Shown here: positions 39,564 to 51,669 of the stretch, piece after piece
Numbering within the stretch: the stretch's first letter is position 1
Layout: each line of letters starts with the position of its first letter
NCBI GenBank assembly: GCA_963573385.1
Contig: CAUYLG010075673.1
Span: forward strand, 37,633 to 101,632
From: Cacajao melanocephalus
Lineage: Eukaryota; Chordata; Mammalia; Primates; Pitheciidae
Reading direction: 5' to 3'
DNA: 64,000 nt
Translations under genes and position numbers: made by a program
Notes under the pieces: generated by a model
Databases searched by the model: none
Told to the model about the DNA's origin: nothing
Seen by the model: only the letters and a program-made list of their open reading frames with translations

Positions 39564-39584
39564 GGGCCGGGGGAGGGGGCGGGG
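39564..39584 (+). repeat. G-quadruplex motif just inside intron 1
   Basis: Four G runs (3, 5, 5 and 4) have loops of CC, A and C. Very short loops predict a stable quadruplex on the coding strand about 290 bp after the exon-1 donor. Confidence 0.85.
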
Positions 39585-39660
39585 ATTCCGCCTGGCCGGG
39601 GGGCGGCGCGGGCAGGTGCGGGCGGCCTGGGTGGGGATCGCAGGCGGCGCTCGTGACGGT

Positions 39661-39687
39661 GGGGCGCCCGGGGGCGGGGGCCGGGGC
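39661..39687 (+). repeat. Second G-quadruplex motif in intron 1
   Basis: G runs of 4, 5, 5 and 4 are separated by CGCCC, C and CC. It lies about 80 bp after the first motif, on the same strand. Confidence 0.8.
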
Positions 39688-40093
39688 GGCTCTCCCGGGT
39701 CCCTCCTCGTCTCTTCCCCCGCCGCCCGGGCGCGCGCTCAGGAGGGGAGGGGCCGGCCCCGGCGCGCGGCGGGCGAAGTTCACGCGGGGACAAGGCTCCC
39801 TTAGCCACTCGGCACATTCTTCGCTCTCTTCTTCCTGTAATTTTTCCAGCGCTCTAAGGTTTAATTTGTCGTAACCAGAGTCCGCGGCGGCACGGGGCGA
39901 CGCGAGGGGCGGTCCCGGGTCCCGCTCCCCGCCTGCGGCTCTTAGTGGGAGGCCCCGCCCATCCGGCTGGCGGGGGCGGGCCCGGCCCCAGGGCTCCTCT
40001 GCCTCGGAGCTCTCTCTCGAAAGGAGCGCCCTGGCCGCTGCCAGTCCTCTGTGCCGTCCTCTCGCCTACCCAATTCTCACCTGCCTTGGGCCG

Positions 40094-40145
40094 GTGCGGG
40101 AGGGCGGCACGTGCGGGAGGGCGGCACCTGCGCGAGGGCGGGCGC
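40094..40145 (+). repeat. 17-bp tandem duplication creating a CACGTG E-box
   Basis: The unit gtgcgggagggcggcac occurs twice without mismatch (40094-40110, 40111-40127) and is followed by a degenerate third copy to 40145. The junction reads CACGTG (40108-40113), a canonical E-box. The second junction gives CACCTG (40125-40130). Confidence 0.92.
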
Positions 40146-43100
40146 TGAGTCTCCAGCTTGGGGACCACCGCCCGCCCCCACCAGCCCCGCAGCAGCAGTT
40201 CCCACGCGCGGCTCGGTACTTTGTGGTTGATTCATCTGCGGCAGTTTCCTCCCCTCCCCCTTTTTGTTTCGTTTTTAACACAAAGATGAACACGTTTTAA
40301 TGGACAGCCATCGTCCTCCCCCATTTTGGCATAAATAATTGTCTGCTTACCCTGAGCTCTCGGGAGTTCTGTGACATTCATCTCTTCTACCTTGGGGACA
40401 GGCTCAAAACCAGGGTACTGAATGCTGTTACCTTGTGACCAAGGATGGTGGTCTCTTATTTGTAAAATAGTTAATATAGTGATTAAAAGTCGTAAAAAGA
40501 AGCTGCAGCCTTGGAGACCCTAGAGTTGAAGGCCACCTTTTTCCGGTACATTTGGAACTGAAAGGGCCTGAGGTCTGCAGGTGAGGCTTTCGGATCTCGA
40601 ACTAACTCCCCTCCCCTCCGCCCCCGGGCTTCTAACCCCTTGCTGTGGCTGCCCCAAACCACGTGGCAGGTGGTGGGGTAGAGGGTGAGAGCGGAGCCAT
40701 TTCTAGGCATTATGCGTCAGTTAAGGGTGTGGGGGTTTAGGTTGGAAGTAGGGGTCAGTGTGGGCTCGGAGTTCAGCCTGGGGCGCAGCTGCAGGGTGGG
40801 TGTGGCCCTGGGGGAGGGGCAGGCTAGGCTCCGATCCTGGTGGACCCTGAGTATCGGGTGGGGGCAGAATTTGGGGAGCGGATGGGGCTGAGAACTGCTT
40901 TGGGCGATGATGCCTGTGCTAGGCGGGATACTTAATGTTTGGGAACTCTTTCTACAGCCCCTGTCAGGGTGGCCTTCCACCCGGCAGCACCGGTACCTGG
41001 AAATTGAGGAGGGGGTGGCCGAGGGAAGGGGCTCACCGTTGTGATCAGGGCCAGCTCGGCAGGGCCCCTGCCCTCGGATGTCTTCCTGGTGGGTTCACTT
41101 TCTGCTTCAGGCTCTGGACCCACGCAAGCCCCTTGACTAGAAGATTGGTGTAGGGTCCCTGGAGTCCCGGGCCTCCCGCTGTGGGTGGGGCCAGTTTGCT
41201 CCTGCCTCCTAGAAACCGAAGGCAGGCAAAAGAGAATGGAACCAACCCTTTGAGTGCCTGCATGTCCTACAACACCTATTCTTGGAGCAGAGAAACTGCT
41301 CCACCCCTTCACGTGTGCAGAGATCTGAAGTCCTACCTCCAGGGTGGATGCTGGCCTCCGAGTTGGGAGTGCACAGGGCTCCGGCAGCGGGTTGGAGGGG
41401 AGTTGGGAGGAATGCAGATTTCCAGGTGCCTCATGCTGATCTGGTACATACAATTCCACTGGGAATGCATTTTAACCGGTACCCCAGATGACTCATTATG
41501 AGGGCTGCACGGCCCAGAAACCTGCCTCTGGAGGGAGTCTGGTTCAGTATCTAGTGGAGGCACCCCTGGGAAGCCCATTTCCAGCCCCTGACCAGGTGTG
41601 CAGAGTATAAATAACTGTGTTCCTCAAGGGAGAAGGGGAGCATCTCACAGAAGGGGGAAATCCAGGCTGGCCTTAGGAGTGACTGAGAAGGCAGACCACG
41701 AGGGGATGCCTTTGCTACAGCCGCGGGCTCTGAGGTGTCAGTGGTTTGTGGGCCTCTAGCAGCATTGCGGGGTTTTTGCAGTCAGTGATGGAGGCCATGC
41801 CCGGCCCTGTACTCCATTAAGACGTGTGAAGGTTCCACCGACCCCCTTCCCGCATCCCTAGGACCCACGTAATTTCATGGCAGAGGGTGAATGTCAAAAC
41901 CAGGAAGGTAGCCAGCTTCTCTGTGCTGTTCCTTTGCGTGACTGGGGACGGGTTCCCAGATCTCCCTGCAGTTCAGTGATGTATGCCCTGACCACCTGGA
42001 AAGTCTTCAGGGAAATGAGGTCAAGTATGTGAAGACTCTTTGGGAAGTGCAAGGGTCAGCCTCGACTCTGGGGTACTTGTGGTCCCTTGGCTGTGGCTGT
42101 GCTCTGATCTCCCACCCCCAGCCCTGAACAGCTGCCTGCTAAGAGCTTTTTGTCCTGGTTAGCCGTGTGGCAGTGTGGACTCCCACTCCTACATCCCAGA
42201 AGGCATCCTGTGGACACGTTGGCCTCTGTCACATTTAGGTAATTGTCGATGTTATAACAAATGCATGATAACACAAAACCAAGAAAAGCATCTCTGCAGC
42301 TCGTGCTACTTTATTATTTGGCCAATCAGAACCTCCCAGCCGAGGCCTGGAAAGTTTGCTGAGAGGAGCTTGGGGGAACAGCAAGACCGGGAGCAGACTT
42401 TCTTGGAGCCTGAGGTGCTTTGATGCAGAAATTCGGGGACTTACCTCCAGATGGGTCAGGCTGGGGCTCTCTTGAGGGCAAACTTGTTCCCCAGATCCTG
42501 CCTCTGGAGAGTCCTGCTTGTTGTCCTGAATGGGGAGACTTGGCAGGCCCCTAGCAGAATGGCCACTTGGTCTTTCTTGGCAGAGAAATCCTGAATACAT
42601 TCCTACCTATTTGTTCCCACAAAGAATTGTTTTCAAAACTGCTCTGTGCCCTGTTTTCCCTCCCGTGCTGGAGCCAAAACATCTCTCCGCATGCTGGGCC
42701 ATCTCTGGGCTCTGGGGGCCCCATGGAAAGGTGGGCACAGTGCCTTGCACAGCCTGCCCTCCCACAGAGCCTGAGGCATGTTCCTGGTCACCTGGCCCTG
42801 TTTGGGGTGGAGGCGGGAAGCAGAGTAAGATCACATTCTCTCAGCCATTTCCTGTGATAATTTGGGTGGGGTTCACCTGAAATTTATCTTTACTCACAGA
42901 AGCAGGATTTGATCCTGACAGATTATCCCTCCCCCAACGCACACTCTGGCTTTAGAGCCTTGTTTCCAAGCATGCTGCACCCTGGCCACCTGCAGGTACT
43001 CCCTGATGCTGCTGCCTGGCAGAACAGAGGGCATCTGGGTGGGATCTCCTTTACCCAGGGCAAAGCCAGGCTTTTTGGTGGCCCGTGCTTTGTGCAGAGA

Positions 43101-43189
43101 CACACCCAGGCCAGTGGCTTAGCGCTCCTGCCCCTCCCTCTCACACCCCCAGGTTGCCAGTGGCGCTAGTTGTGAAACTCTTCAAACAG

Positions 43190-43550
43190 TGCAGAAGTGT
43201 ATGTAGCATGGGAGGTGCCAGCCTGCACCGCCACCAAACCACTGTTACCCCATGTTGGTGCGTTTCTTTACAGACCTTTTAGAGAGATTTGCATGTATGC
43301 ATACATGTGTATCCACATAGACATTTTGAAATGTACATAAATAGGATCCTAGCAAACATCCCGCTGCTGGCGTTTTGTTCTGTGTGTTGCTTAAATGAGG
43401 CATCTTCATTCTTTTTCAGAACCGCATGGTATTCCAAGATGTGGTTTCATGGCTGCATCGTAACTTACTTAATCCCTCACTTACTGAAAGGACAGCTTCA
43501 TTGCTTTTTCTGTATTTTGCTATTAGCAGTTGTGTAGCAGTGGACCCTGA
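43190..43550. mobile_element. Old L1ME-like 3' UTR relic
   Basis: Contains 'tacataaataggatcctagc', 'ttcagaaccgcatggtattcc' and 'gctattagcagttgtgtagc', resembling degraded L1M/ME 3' UTR. Similar relics lie at 12,890-12,960 and 18,905-19,125. Confidence 0.6.
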
Positions 43551-44532
43551 TGTGTGTGTGTGTGTTGGTGCAGGGGAGCTGGCATTTCTGTAGGACTGAG
43601 ACCTGGTGGTGGTATTGACAGGGTTAATAAGTGTTGGTTACATCTGTTGCAGAGTTACTATGTTAACCTAAAAGACATTATGTTTTTAAAGGAAATAGAC
43701 CATAGTTGTTGGTCCCCCTGTGCTGAGGGAGCGACCTCTTATGTCGCCATTCCACCGTCTTGAAAATGTTTACTTCTCCCAGTTCTCCTTTTGCATGTGT
43801 GAGAACACTGAGAACATTTAAAATAGTACCAGCAAAACCACTGTCACTCCCGCTCGCCTGTTGGCTGGCTCTCCTGGCCATCTTCAGTTCTGGTTTTCCA
43901 GAGATTGGAGAGTGTTGGGTGGGGCCTGGTGTGGCGACATCTCCCCTTCCTCCCTGCTGAAAGAGGGCTGGAGGCTGTGCTGCCTGAGCCAGCGGAGAGG
44001 CCACAGGCATTTAACCTGTAGCCTGTGTCTGGGGCTTCACATGTCTGGAACACAGCAGAGGTGGGGGACGGATCCTTCTGAGTAGGTGCCATGAAGCCCA
44101 CTTCTCAAACTTCTGACAGCCTCCTGTCCTTAGGTCCTGTTCGTTCCCACTTTACACATAGCTTTAATTCTGTTGGTTACTGAGGAAGGGCAGAAGACAT
44201 GGATAGCAGCTAAAGGAAGTGGAGGAAACAAACCAGCAGGTTGCTAACATACGCATTTGTAAGTGTGTGTGCTTACATGGGTAATGAAGAAGCCAGTCAA
44301 CCAGTGCTGGAACAAGCGTGGGGCCATTTGTGGTGGAGGGTCATGGAGGCCTGCATGAGAGACCCTAGAATAACTAACACTCTATCAGGGATCTTGAGAT
44401 ACCAAGGCATTGTGAAGTGTGTTCAGTTTGTGCTTTCAGGAAGCAGTTAAAATAGTTTTTAAAATAAAAACTTCTAGAATGGGACACTCGGCTCTCATAA
44501 TCCTAAGACTTCCAGACTGTTTGCTCTAGGGT

Positions 44533-44695
44533 CCAGGCATTGTTCTGTCTGTATTGGTTTACAACAAGCTATCTCATCTTCACAAGGACCCTGTGAAGTA
44601 GGCACTATTATGATTACTAAATTTCAAATGAGGAAGCCGAGGCTCCTATGGGTTAGGAATCATGCCCAAGGTTACACAGTAAGTGAGGGTAGAAC
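44533..44695 (-). mobile_element. MIR SINE, antisense
   Basis: Good order-preserving match to reversed MIR: 'aggcattgttctgtctgta', 'ctcatcttcacaaggaccct', 'gaagtaggcactattatg', 'aaatgaggaagccgaggctcc' and 'atgcccaaggttacacagt'. Confidence 0.8.
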
Positions 44696-44919
44696 AGGGA
44701 CAGGAGCTGGGGCTTGCGCCTGGGTAGCTACTCCTGAGTTGGGTGTCCCCATTGTGCCCTACTGCTGCTCCTGTCTGGACCTGTGTTCTAGGTGACTGCA
44801 GGTGGGCAGGGCCCTGTCGTAGTAGAAGCCTGGATGTCCCCAGCACATGGCTTCCCGCACAGATTTTTCTTGCTTCTGAACGGTTGAGGAAGTAGTTCAC
44901 TGAACACTCCTATACTCTT

Positions 44920-45360
44920 CCCATAGAGTCATTGGGTAATATTTTTTGCCACATTTTGCTCCTTTCCTCTTTCCCCTTTTCTGTCTAAAGAAATAAAAAA
45001 TATATTTGTTAATCTATATTTTTCTTCCTTTTCTGCCTCTCCTGTCTCTCTAAATATTATCTATTATCTGACACACAGTCCATATTCAGTTCCCTTGGTG
45101 ATTCCTGAAATGTCCAGTGTAGGATTCAGGATCTGGTTAATCACACACTATATGTGGTTGTCCTGTCTGTTCCTTAGCTTAGGAGTTTCTTGCCTTCGGG
45201 TCTTCTATTGTATTATACTGGCATTCGAAGTCCCGAGGCCACTTGTCTTGTAGAACATCTCACAGTCTGGATTGGCCTGATTGTTTCTCATGATCAGGTC
45301 TGGTTTAAACAAATTTTGATCCAAAATATGGCACAGGCAATGTTGGGCACATACGGGGTT
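44920..45360. mobile_element. Probable old LINE fragment
   Basis: AT-rich block with 'cacagtctggattggcctg' and 'attgtttctcatgatcagg', phrases that recur in old mammalian LINE 3' regions. Family uncertain. Confidence 0.4.
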
Positions 45361-47651
45361 TGTGTGAGGGGATGTGGCACCCTGTTCATCCTCGTGGCTG
45401 AACAGAGCAGCATCCACACCTGGAGCACGGTGGCTATGTGGAGTCTCTGATTTCTAGTTCTGTCTTAGATCTGAGGTCCGTCTTCACCCCCAGCAAATGT
45501 GGATCAGCTCTTTGTGAGTCAGGCTCTTAGGGGAGACGTGGAGTTTGCTCAGTTGAAACTAGGGCTATGGTGAAGGGGCTGTGCCTTCGCACCCTGCCGC
45601 CCCACCCAGCAGAGTGACCGGGCTCCTGTGTTCTCCACTCTGCCCCCCTCCTAATACAGGGCCAGGCTATGTTCGCCATTTGCTGTTGGGCATAGTTTGT
45701 GGAGGGTTACGGGGAGGGCACAGCATGGCACTGAGCACCAGAAACACAGCCTTGACCGGTCCCTGGTTTTCCCAACATCGTTCTGGACAAACAGGACAGA
45801 ACTCTTGGCGGGAGGAAGAGTCTGTTTATTGTTCTCCATTTTGAAGTTCATCACACAAAAACACTTGCTAACCAGAGACTTGGCTACACTCTGTGGCCAT
45901 TGGCCAGTCTGTCCCAAGGTGACCTGTTTGGAGAAGCACTGAGGCCTGATGCCTCAGATTAAATGTCCTTGTGCTGGTGCCACAGGGGTGTGGCCTACTC
46001 TGCATGGATGGGTGACCCTGGGTCCCCAGTCACAGGGCACAGGCTCGTCTCCTTGGAGCTGGGGCCTAGACTGCATAATGAAAGAGCTCTGTAAGAATGG
46101 AAGACCCAAAGTAAAAATCACTCGCCAAAGAGCAGGTGGCTCTGAGCCTCGGGCTCCTGTCTCAGGAGGAGCTTCTAAAGGTGGAGTTGTGGCAGGTGCC
46201 TGTCTCCTGTAAGCACGGGCAGGTGGAAGGAAGCTTGGGAGTAGGGAGACGATGACATGGGCTCAGAGGAGCCACAGGCTTCTTCCCCCACCCCAGCATC
46301 CACTGGATGCACATGGGAGGTGAGGTGATGACCGAGCAGCCTGGGAAGTGGTTGGGGCCTCCTCACCTTTTTTTGGAGCTCTGGCAGCTAATACTTGGGG
46401 CTCCACCATTCTCTCCCGGTCCAGCCTTGTTGGAGGACAGCTCTGCCTTCTTCCTGGAGTAAGGAGAGCCTGTGAACAAAGCAGTGACCCCAAGTCCTGT
46501 GGTCACTGGGGATGGCAGGGGCCTTGTGCTTCCGTATGTGGGTCCAAGCTGTGGATGGGGAGGCCTTGTGTCCTGGCACATGGGGCGTGGTCCGCTGCTC
46601 CCTGTAGGTCTAACAGGTATGCATGGGTTAGCGAGACCTGAGAGTCCGTCTTGGGCCGCACCCAAGTATGTGCAGAGCCTGTGATGCAGCCAGAATTTCC
46701 TCCTCTGATAAATTCCTTCTCTGAGCCTTTCCACTTGTCTTTAACTCTTTCATTGTCCAAATGCTCACTAAAAAAAAAAGAATAAAGGGAACTTGGTATG
46801 GGGCTATTGGTAGAAGTTAAAGTTAATGGCGGAGCATGAACAGGGGTATCTGCAAGGAATTGGTGGAAAGGAGGTTGGAAATGGAGCAAAGGCATATGTG
46901 AGTCTCAGAACCTGACTCCTTTGTCAACTGGGAGTGGGGCAGAGGGCAGGGTCCATCAGGTCGTTGGTCTTGGGTTACCGGAAGGGTTAAGGCTGTTCAC
47001 CTGGGCCACTGGCTGGGTGGGCTACTCAAAGCCAAGATCTGGGAGCTGGGGTCAGCACCATGGGTGCACCCAGGCATCCTGCCAACAACAAACCCCAACA
47101 CATTTTCATGGACCAGGGCTGATACGTGGGAGTTAATGACCTGGTTGCCACATATCCAGATCGGGATGTGTAAATGTGATGCAGTGTCTGGGCGTATGGC
47201 CGGCTCTCGATGGTCTTGCTTTGCACATTTTGGACCGTCTGCTCCTCCACACTTACTGCCCGTTGTCCTCATCTGCATGACTGGCCATGTCTGCTTTGCT
47301 CACTGGTCATCGAAGGCATCCATGGGGTTGCCATCTGCCCCCATGTCCCTCTCCCACGAGGCATGCTGAGTGGCCCACAGCAGGGCAGGCAGGGACTCAG
47401 ATTCCCTCCATCCCATCGCTGAGGTCTCACTGCTGCCAAGGATTCTCCTGTGCTTGTCCCCCAGTTGTCGTTTTTGTCTCCTGGCATGGCTGGTGTGGCG
47501 GGAGGAGGCCTCACGGCCGCATGTGAGGACCCACAGGGTCTTTGGCCCCTCGCTGCTGTGTGTTCTGAGGGAAGGTGCCCAAGGTTTTGTTACCTTTTCC
47601 AGAGTGCCTTTTTTTTTTTTCTGCTTGCATGGGAGGCCCTTTCTAAAATTA

Positions 47652-47986
47652 CAGTCATAGATTGCTTAATGACAGGGATGCATTCAGAGAAATGTGTCAT
47701 TAGGCAGTTTCATCCTTATGTGAACATCGTAGAATGCATTTATGCACGCCTAGATGTCATGGCCTACTGCACACCTAGGCTCTGTTGTATAGCCTGTTGC
47801 TCCTAGGATACCAGCCTGTACTGCAGGGTACTGTCTTGAATGCTGTGGGCAACTGTCACACAATGGTAAGCATTTTGTATCCAAATATAGACAAGGTACA
47901 ATTAAAATGGGGTATCATTTTATGAGGCCAGCCCCATCCCACGTGGACTGTCACTGTCTGAAACGTTATTACTTGGTGCATGGCTG
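47652..47986. mobile_element. Tigger-type (TcMar) DNA transposon relic, second copy
   Basis: Starts CAGTCATAGATTGCTTAATG after a TA and ends ttggtgcatggctg, an imperfect terminal inverted repeat. The interior parallels the 7459-7844 element (gagaaatgtg, gtgaacatcgtag, ctactgcacacctaggct, gcaactgtcacacaatgg) in the same orientation, but is about 50 bp shorter. There is no transposase frame. Confidence 0.85.
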
Positions 47987-48461
47987 AACTTTGCTGCTTG
48001 GCCTACGGTGCCAGAGCATTCTCTGGGTGAGCCTGAGGGGCTTTGCAGGGCACTATCTTTTATCAAGGTTGAAATTAGTTTTAGCACTTTTCGCCGTGTC
48101 CCCTTTTCAGCTGACAGCAAGAGCCCTTCAGTGTCTAGTGTCACAGGCATAGAGCTGCTGTGTTGGCCAGCAGGTAGGTGGTTGTCCTGAATTACTGTCA
48201 GACCTTAGAGTCTTGAAGGAAATACAGCCTTGGCTGTTTATAGCTTGTGATTTGAAGCTTCCCTAATGACGGGCTGGGTAGAACACTTCAGCAATTTGCT
48301 TTGGACAAATTCTATCATTCTTAAGTTCACTCACTTTAGCCTTTGAGAACTTCAAAGTTTATTTCCCTGATCGTCCTAGTTGCCCTGGATTATGAGCCAA
48401 GCATTTGAATGTCTTTGCACATCTAGCACTGCACATGGCCTTGGAAGATAGATATTTATGT

Positions 48462-48530
48462 ACGTGTGTGTGTATATGCCCGTATTTGTGTGCAGATTTG
48501 TGTGTGCTTGTGTATGCACGTGCACACATG
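48462..48530. repeat. Degenerate TG-rich simple repeat
   Basis: Interrupted TG dinucleotide runs (gtgtgtgtgtatatg, tttgtgtgtgcttgtg) with alternating purine-pyrimidine character. Confidence 0.75.
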
Positions 48531-50740
48531 ATCAGCCGTGTAGCCAAGTCTCAGAATAGTCATTCCACTGGAAGTAACCCAGTCTTGAGGCGTCTGGCCA
48601 GGTGGTGTGGGCTGCAGAATGATGCTTGTTTCTCCCAGCTCCCTGAACCCCAGTGGGGCTGCATCACTTAAAGGCAGGTCTCTGCAAGAGCAGGGTAGGA
48701 TGCAGCAGTGCATGCCCAGCCATGGCTGTGTAGGCAGAAGCAGCCTTCAGGATGGAGGGTGGGACCCTGGAGCCAAGCCAGAGGGTGTGTACTTTTGGTC
48801 CCTGATGGGGCACTCCATCTTGGGCGATTCTGTCCCCTGGTCTCTCTGCTCCTCTTCTGCAAACCAGGGGACCCAGCAGCCTGCTGGGGTCCTGGCCCTG
48901 ACCAGGTTAGTGGGTGGGGACCGAGCTCCTTGGCTGCCCAGCTGAGGTTCAGTTTGGCCCCATTCTCGCTTCAATTACTCCTCATTGTAGTCTGGGATCC
49001 GACAATTTCTTTAACAGCCTTTAGGGGTTTCCAGCCCTCAGGATGAGCAGCAGGTGGGTATGCAGGGGAGCAGCCCCCAGGGACCTGAGGAGGGAGGGTG
49101 AAGGCACCGCTCCTTTGTGCTGTCTGTAGCTGCTCTGCCTGGGAGACACTGTGGGGGAGGCTGTGGCTTCCTCCTTCCGCCCTCTGGGGATGCCCTGGCG
49201 GCTTGTTCCGTGGGGTGTTGGGAGGAGGTGGCTTGGCTGACTGTCCCTGCTCACGGTCAGGGTCCTCCTACATAGCAGAACTGGAGGTAAACACTAGGTT
49301 GCCTTGGCAACTGGGCTGCGCCAGGGCTCCAAGTGCTCCTGGCTAGAGAAGTTGCCATTGTCTCAAGTTTCTAGGATGGGTTTCTATTTTGATTTTTTTT
49401 TTTAATTAGCAAGAATGACTAAGACACCAAAATGTCTGACCTGGTTCCTATAATTTCTTAATAAACATTTGCCTTCCCTTTATAGGAGGAATGTTTTGGT
49501 GATTCATTGACTTTTCTTTTAGACGGTGATAAGGCTCTGATGAGGCAGTACGGGGGCAGCAAAGAGGGCCGACAGCTGGCACGGGAGGTTGGGAGGGCAC
49601 TGGCCATGATCCAGGGATCAGGAGTGCTTACGTAAACACCACACCAGGATTTTATTGGCTTTGAGGCTAATTAAATTCCATGGAAAATTTTGGGGAGATG
49701 GCTCTCTCCTATTGGGTGGTCAGATACCCATAACTGGCGCTTCCAGAAGCTGTCTGAAGGCTGATGAGTCTGACTGAGCCTCAGGGGCGCCCTCCCACCC
49801 AGTGTTGGACTCTCCTGCCAGAGGCCTGGCCCCTCCCTGCAGGTCAGGGCATGCGCTTGTTTATACCTTGGTGTTTGCTGTTAAGTTCTAACTGCTCATG
49901 TAGGTAGCCTGGGCTGGCTGCGCCCAGTGGATGTCTTCCCACCTGTTGTGGGAGTGCCCCAGGTGACTCTTTGCTGTAGGAGATGAGGCAGCAGGGTCTC
50001 TCTCGCAGGCCCGACCCTTCACCTTGGATTTCACTGGGCTTCCCTGCTCTGTCCACCCGTGGATCATCTTGCACTGAATCACCCACCCCATGGAGGAGCC
50101 AGGTGAGGATCCAGGGAAATGGCTTCGTTTATTTCACTGTCAGTAGGGGGTGACCCAGGTTGCCCTGATGGGTGGTGTGTTCCTTGAGCCTCTCTACGTC
50201 TAGGCCTGTTTCCAGGGTCTCATCTTCATCATAGGTGTGCACGGCTATTTGGGTCCCTTCCCACGACTCAGGCAGGCTGAGGATATGCCGAGTTGGGCCG
50301 GGCTGCCTCATGGACCCTCCCTCCACTGCCCTGATGGCCAGCCCGGGGTGGGAACCTGCCTGCAAAGCCTCTCCCTGCAGCAGCTGCTGTGGCAGACGCC
50401 CTGGGAGCCGGGCCTACCAACTCAGCACGAAAAAAATGTTCAGATTTGCTGCATTTGTTTCAGAATGAGTCCCTGGGGTTACTTGTGCACACCCCAGGCC
50501 TCCTGGGCTTTCCAGGGTTCCTTGTTGAACAGGCAGCTCTCTTGTGGTTGGGTGGCACGGGGCGGTGGCGAGGGCCCCTGCCTCCCTCCTCACCTGGGTG
50601 CCCAGCTTCTTTCTTCTTATCTTTTCTCTCTTTGTAAAGCAGAAACAGTCCTGCTAACATCACCCCTTTCAAGGATGTGTGTGGAATTTTTATTTTTTTC
50701 TGAAAAATAGACTTTTTATAGTGGTTAAGGAAAAACTCAT

Positions 50741-51033
50741 GCTGGGCACAGTAGCTCGTGCTTGTAATCCCAGCACTGTAGGAAGCTGAGGCAGGAGAAT
50801 TGCTTGAGCCCAGGTTTGAGACCAGCCTGGGCAACATAGTGAGACTCCTCTGGGCATGGTGGTACACACACCTGTAGTCCCAGCTGCTTGGAAGCCTGCA
50901 GCAGGAGGATCCCTTGAGCCCAGGAGGATCACTGGAGCCGGTGAGGTGGCAGCTGCAGTGAGCTGTGATCTTGCCACTGCACTCCAGCCTGGGCGACGGG
51001 GAGATCCTGTTTTTTAAAAAAAGAAAAAGAAAA
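50741..51033 (+). mobile_element. Alu (AluJ-like, diverged), sense
   Basis: Starts gctgggcacagtagctcgtg and ends 'ccactgcactccagcctggg' plus an A-rich tail (aaaaaaagaaaaagaaaa). Several internal rearrangements and an A-rich linker loss suggest an old copy. Confidence 0.92.
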
Positions 51034-51314
51034 CTCTCAAGTTGAAATAGTACTAGAAAGTGTTAAAGGAGTCCAAAACCTGAGTATGCGTGGGAGTTTC
51101 GTGGGAGACCCCAAGCCCCTGTGCCCTGCGTTTGTCCTGAGAATTTGGGCTCTGGACCTGGAGCCCCAAGTCATGGCTGTCTCTCTTACTGGACAGCCTC
51201 GTGGAAGTTTGACTCCACAGATGTTGTGTTCGCATGACCTTCCTTGGGAGCCTCTCAGTGTTATTTTTCATCAGAGAAAGGCTTTCATATCTGATAGTTC
51301 TTTGTTATCTAAGT

Positions 51315-51395
51315 AGAGACACTGTGGCGTTGTGGGTGTTGAGCCCTGGCCTTGGAGTCGGACAGGCTAAGCCCAGCTCTGGGTTTTCATGGTAA
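51315..51395 (+). mobile_element. MIR SINE fragment, sense
   Basis: Short piece 'tgagccctggccttggagtcgg', 'acaggctaagcccagctctg' matching the tRNA-derived half of MIR. Confidence 0.6.
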
Positions 51396-51511
51396 AGTGG
51401 ATCTGGTCATGCTGCCTCTAGGAGCAGAGGGGGAGAACGTTGTTCACGGGCATCTGAGTGAACACAGGTTTGCTGTCTGAAAAGAAACAGACACATACAC
51501 AATTCAGAACT

Positions 51512-51669
51512 TTTTTGTTTTTTGAGGCTGGGTCGTAGTTTGTCACCTAGGTTGGAGTGCAGTGGTGCGGTCATGGCTTACCGCAGCCTCAAACTCCTGG
51601 GCTCACACCATCCTCCCACCTCAGCCTGGGAATGTGCTGGGACTCCAGGTATAAGCCACCACACCCAGC
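51512..51669 (-). mobile_element. Monomeric Alu-related element (FLAM/FRAM-like), antisense
   Basis: T-rich start, 'ggttggagtgcagtggtgcgg', 'cagcctcaaactcctgggctc' and closing 'taagccaccacacccagcc'. Only one monomer is present. Flanks cagaactttt and cagaactact look like a target duplication. Confidence 0.85.

Larger units (their letters stand above)
37140..40250. promoter_or_regulatory. KLF13: CpG island spanning KLF13 promoter, exon 1 and intron start
   Basis: GC content and CpG frequency jump at about 37,140 and fall back at about 40,250, with CpG dinucleotides at close to expected density throughout. The island contains GC boxes (for example gggcgggg at 37283-37290), runs across the leader and exon 1, and continues about 1 kb into the intron. 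No interspersed repeat lies inside it. Such a long unmethylated-type island fits a broadly expressed transcription-factor gene. Confidence 0.92.

Noticed and set aside
38890..39783. 297-codon minus-strand open frame opposite KLF13 exon 1
   Set aside because: It is the antisense shadow of the KLF13 exon and its GC-rich intron start.
39275..39804. Continuation of the KLF13 frame past the donor site (371-codon read-through)
   Set aside because: The sequence after 39274 is a GT-starting GC-rich intron and does not encode the finger linker and finger 2 that must follow.
44533..44695. Possible tRNA gene because of tRNA-like blocks
   Set aside because: The match is to a MIR SINE; no cloverleaf or intact A and B boxes in proper spacing can be drawn.
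47048..47070. REST/NRSF-like site (tcagcaccatgg)
   Set aside because: The left half fits but the right half of the 21-bp motif does not, so it is below what I would support by eye.
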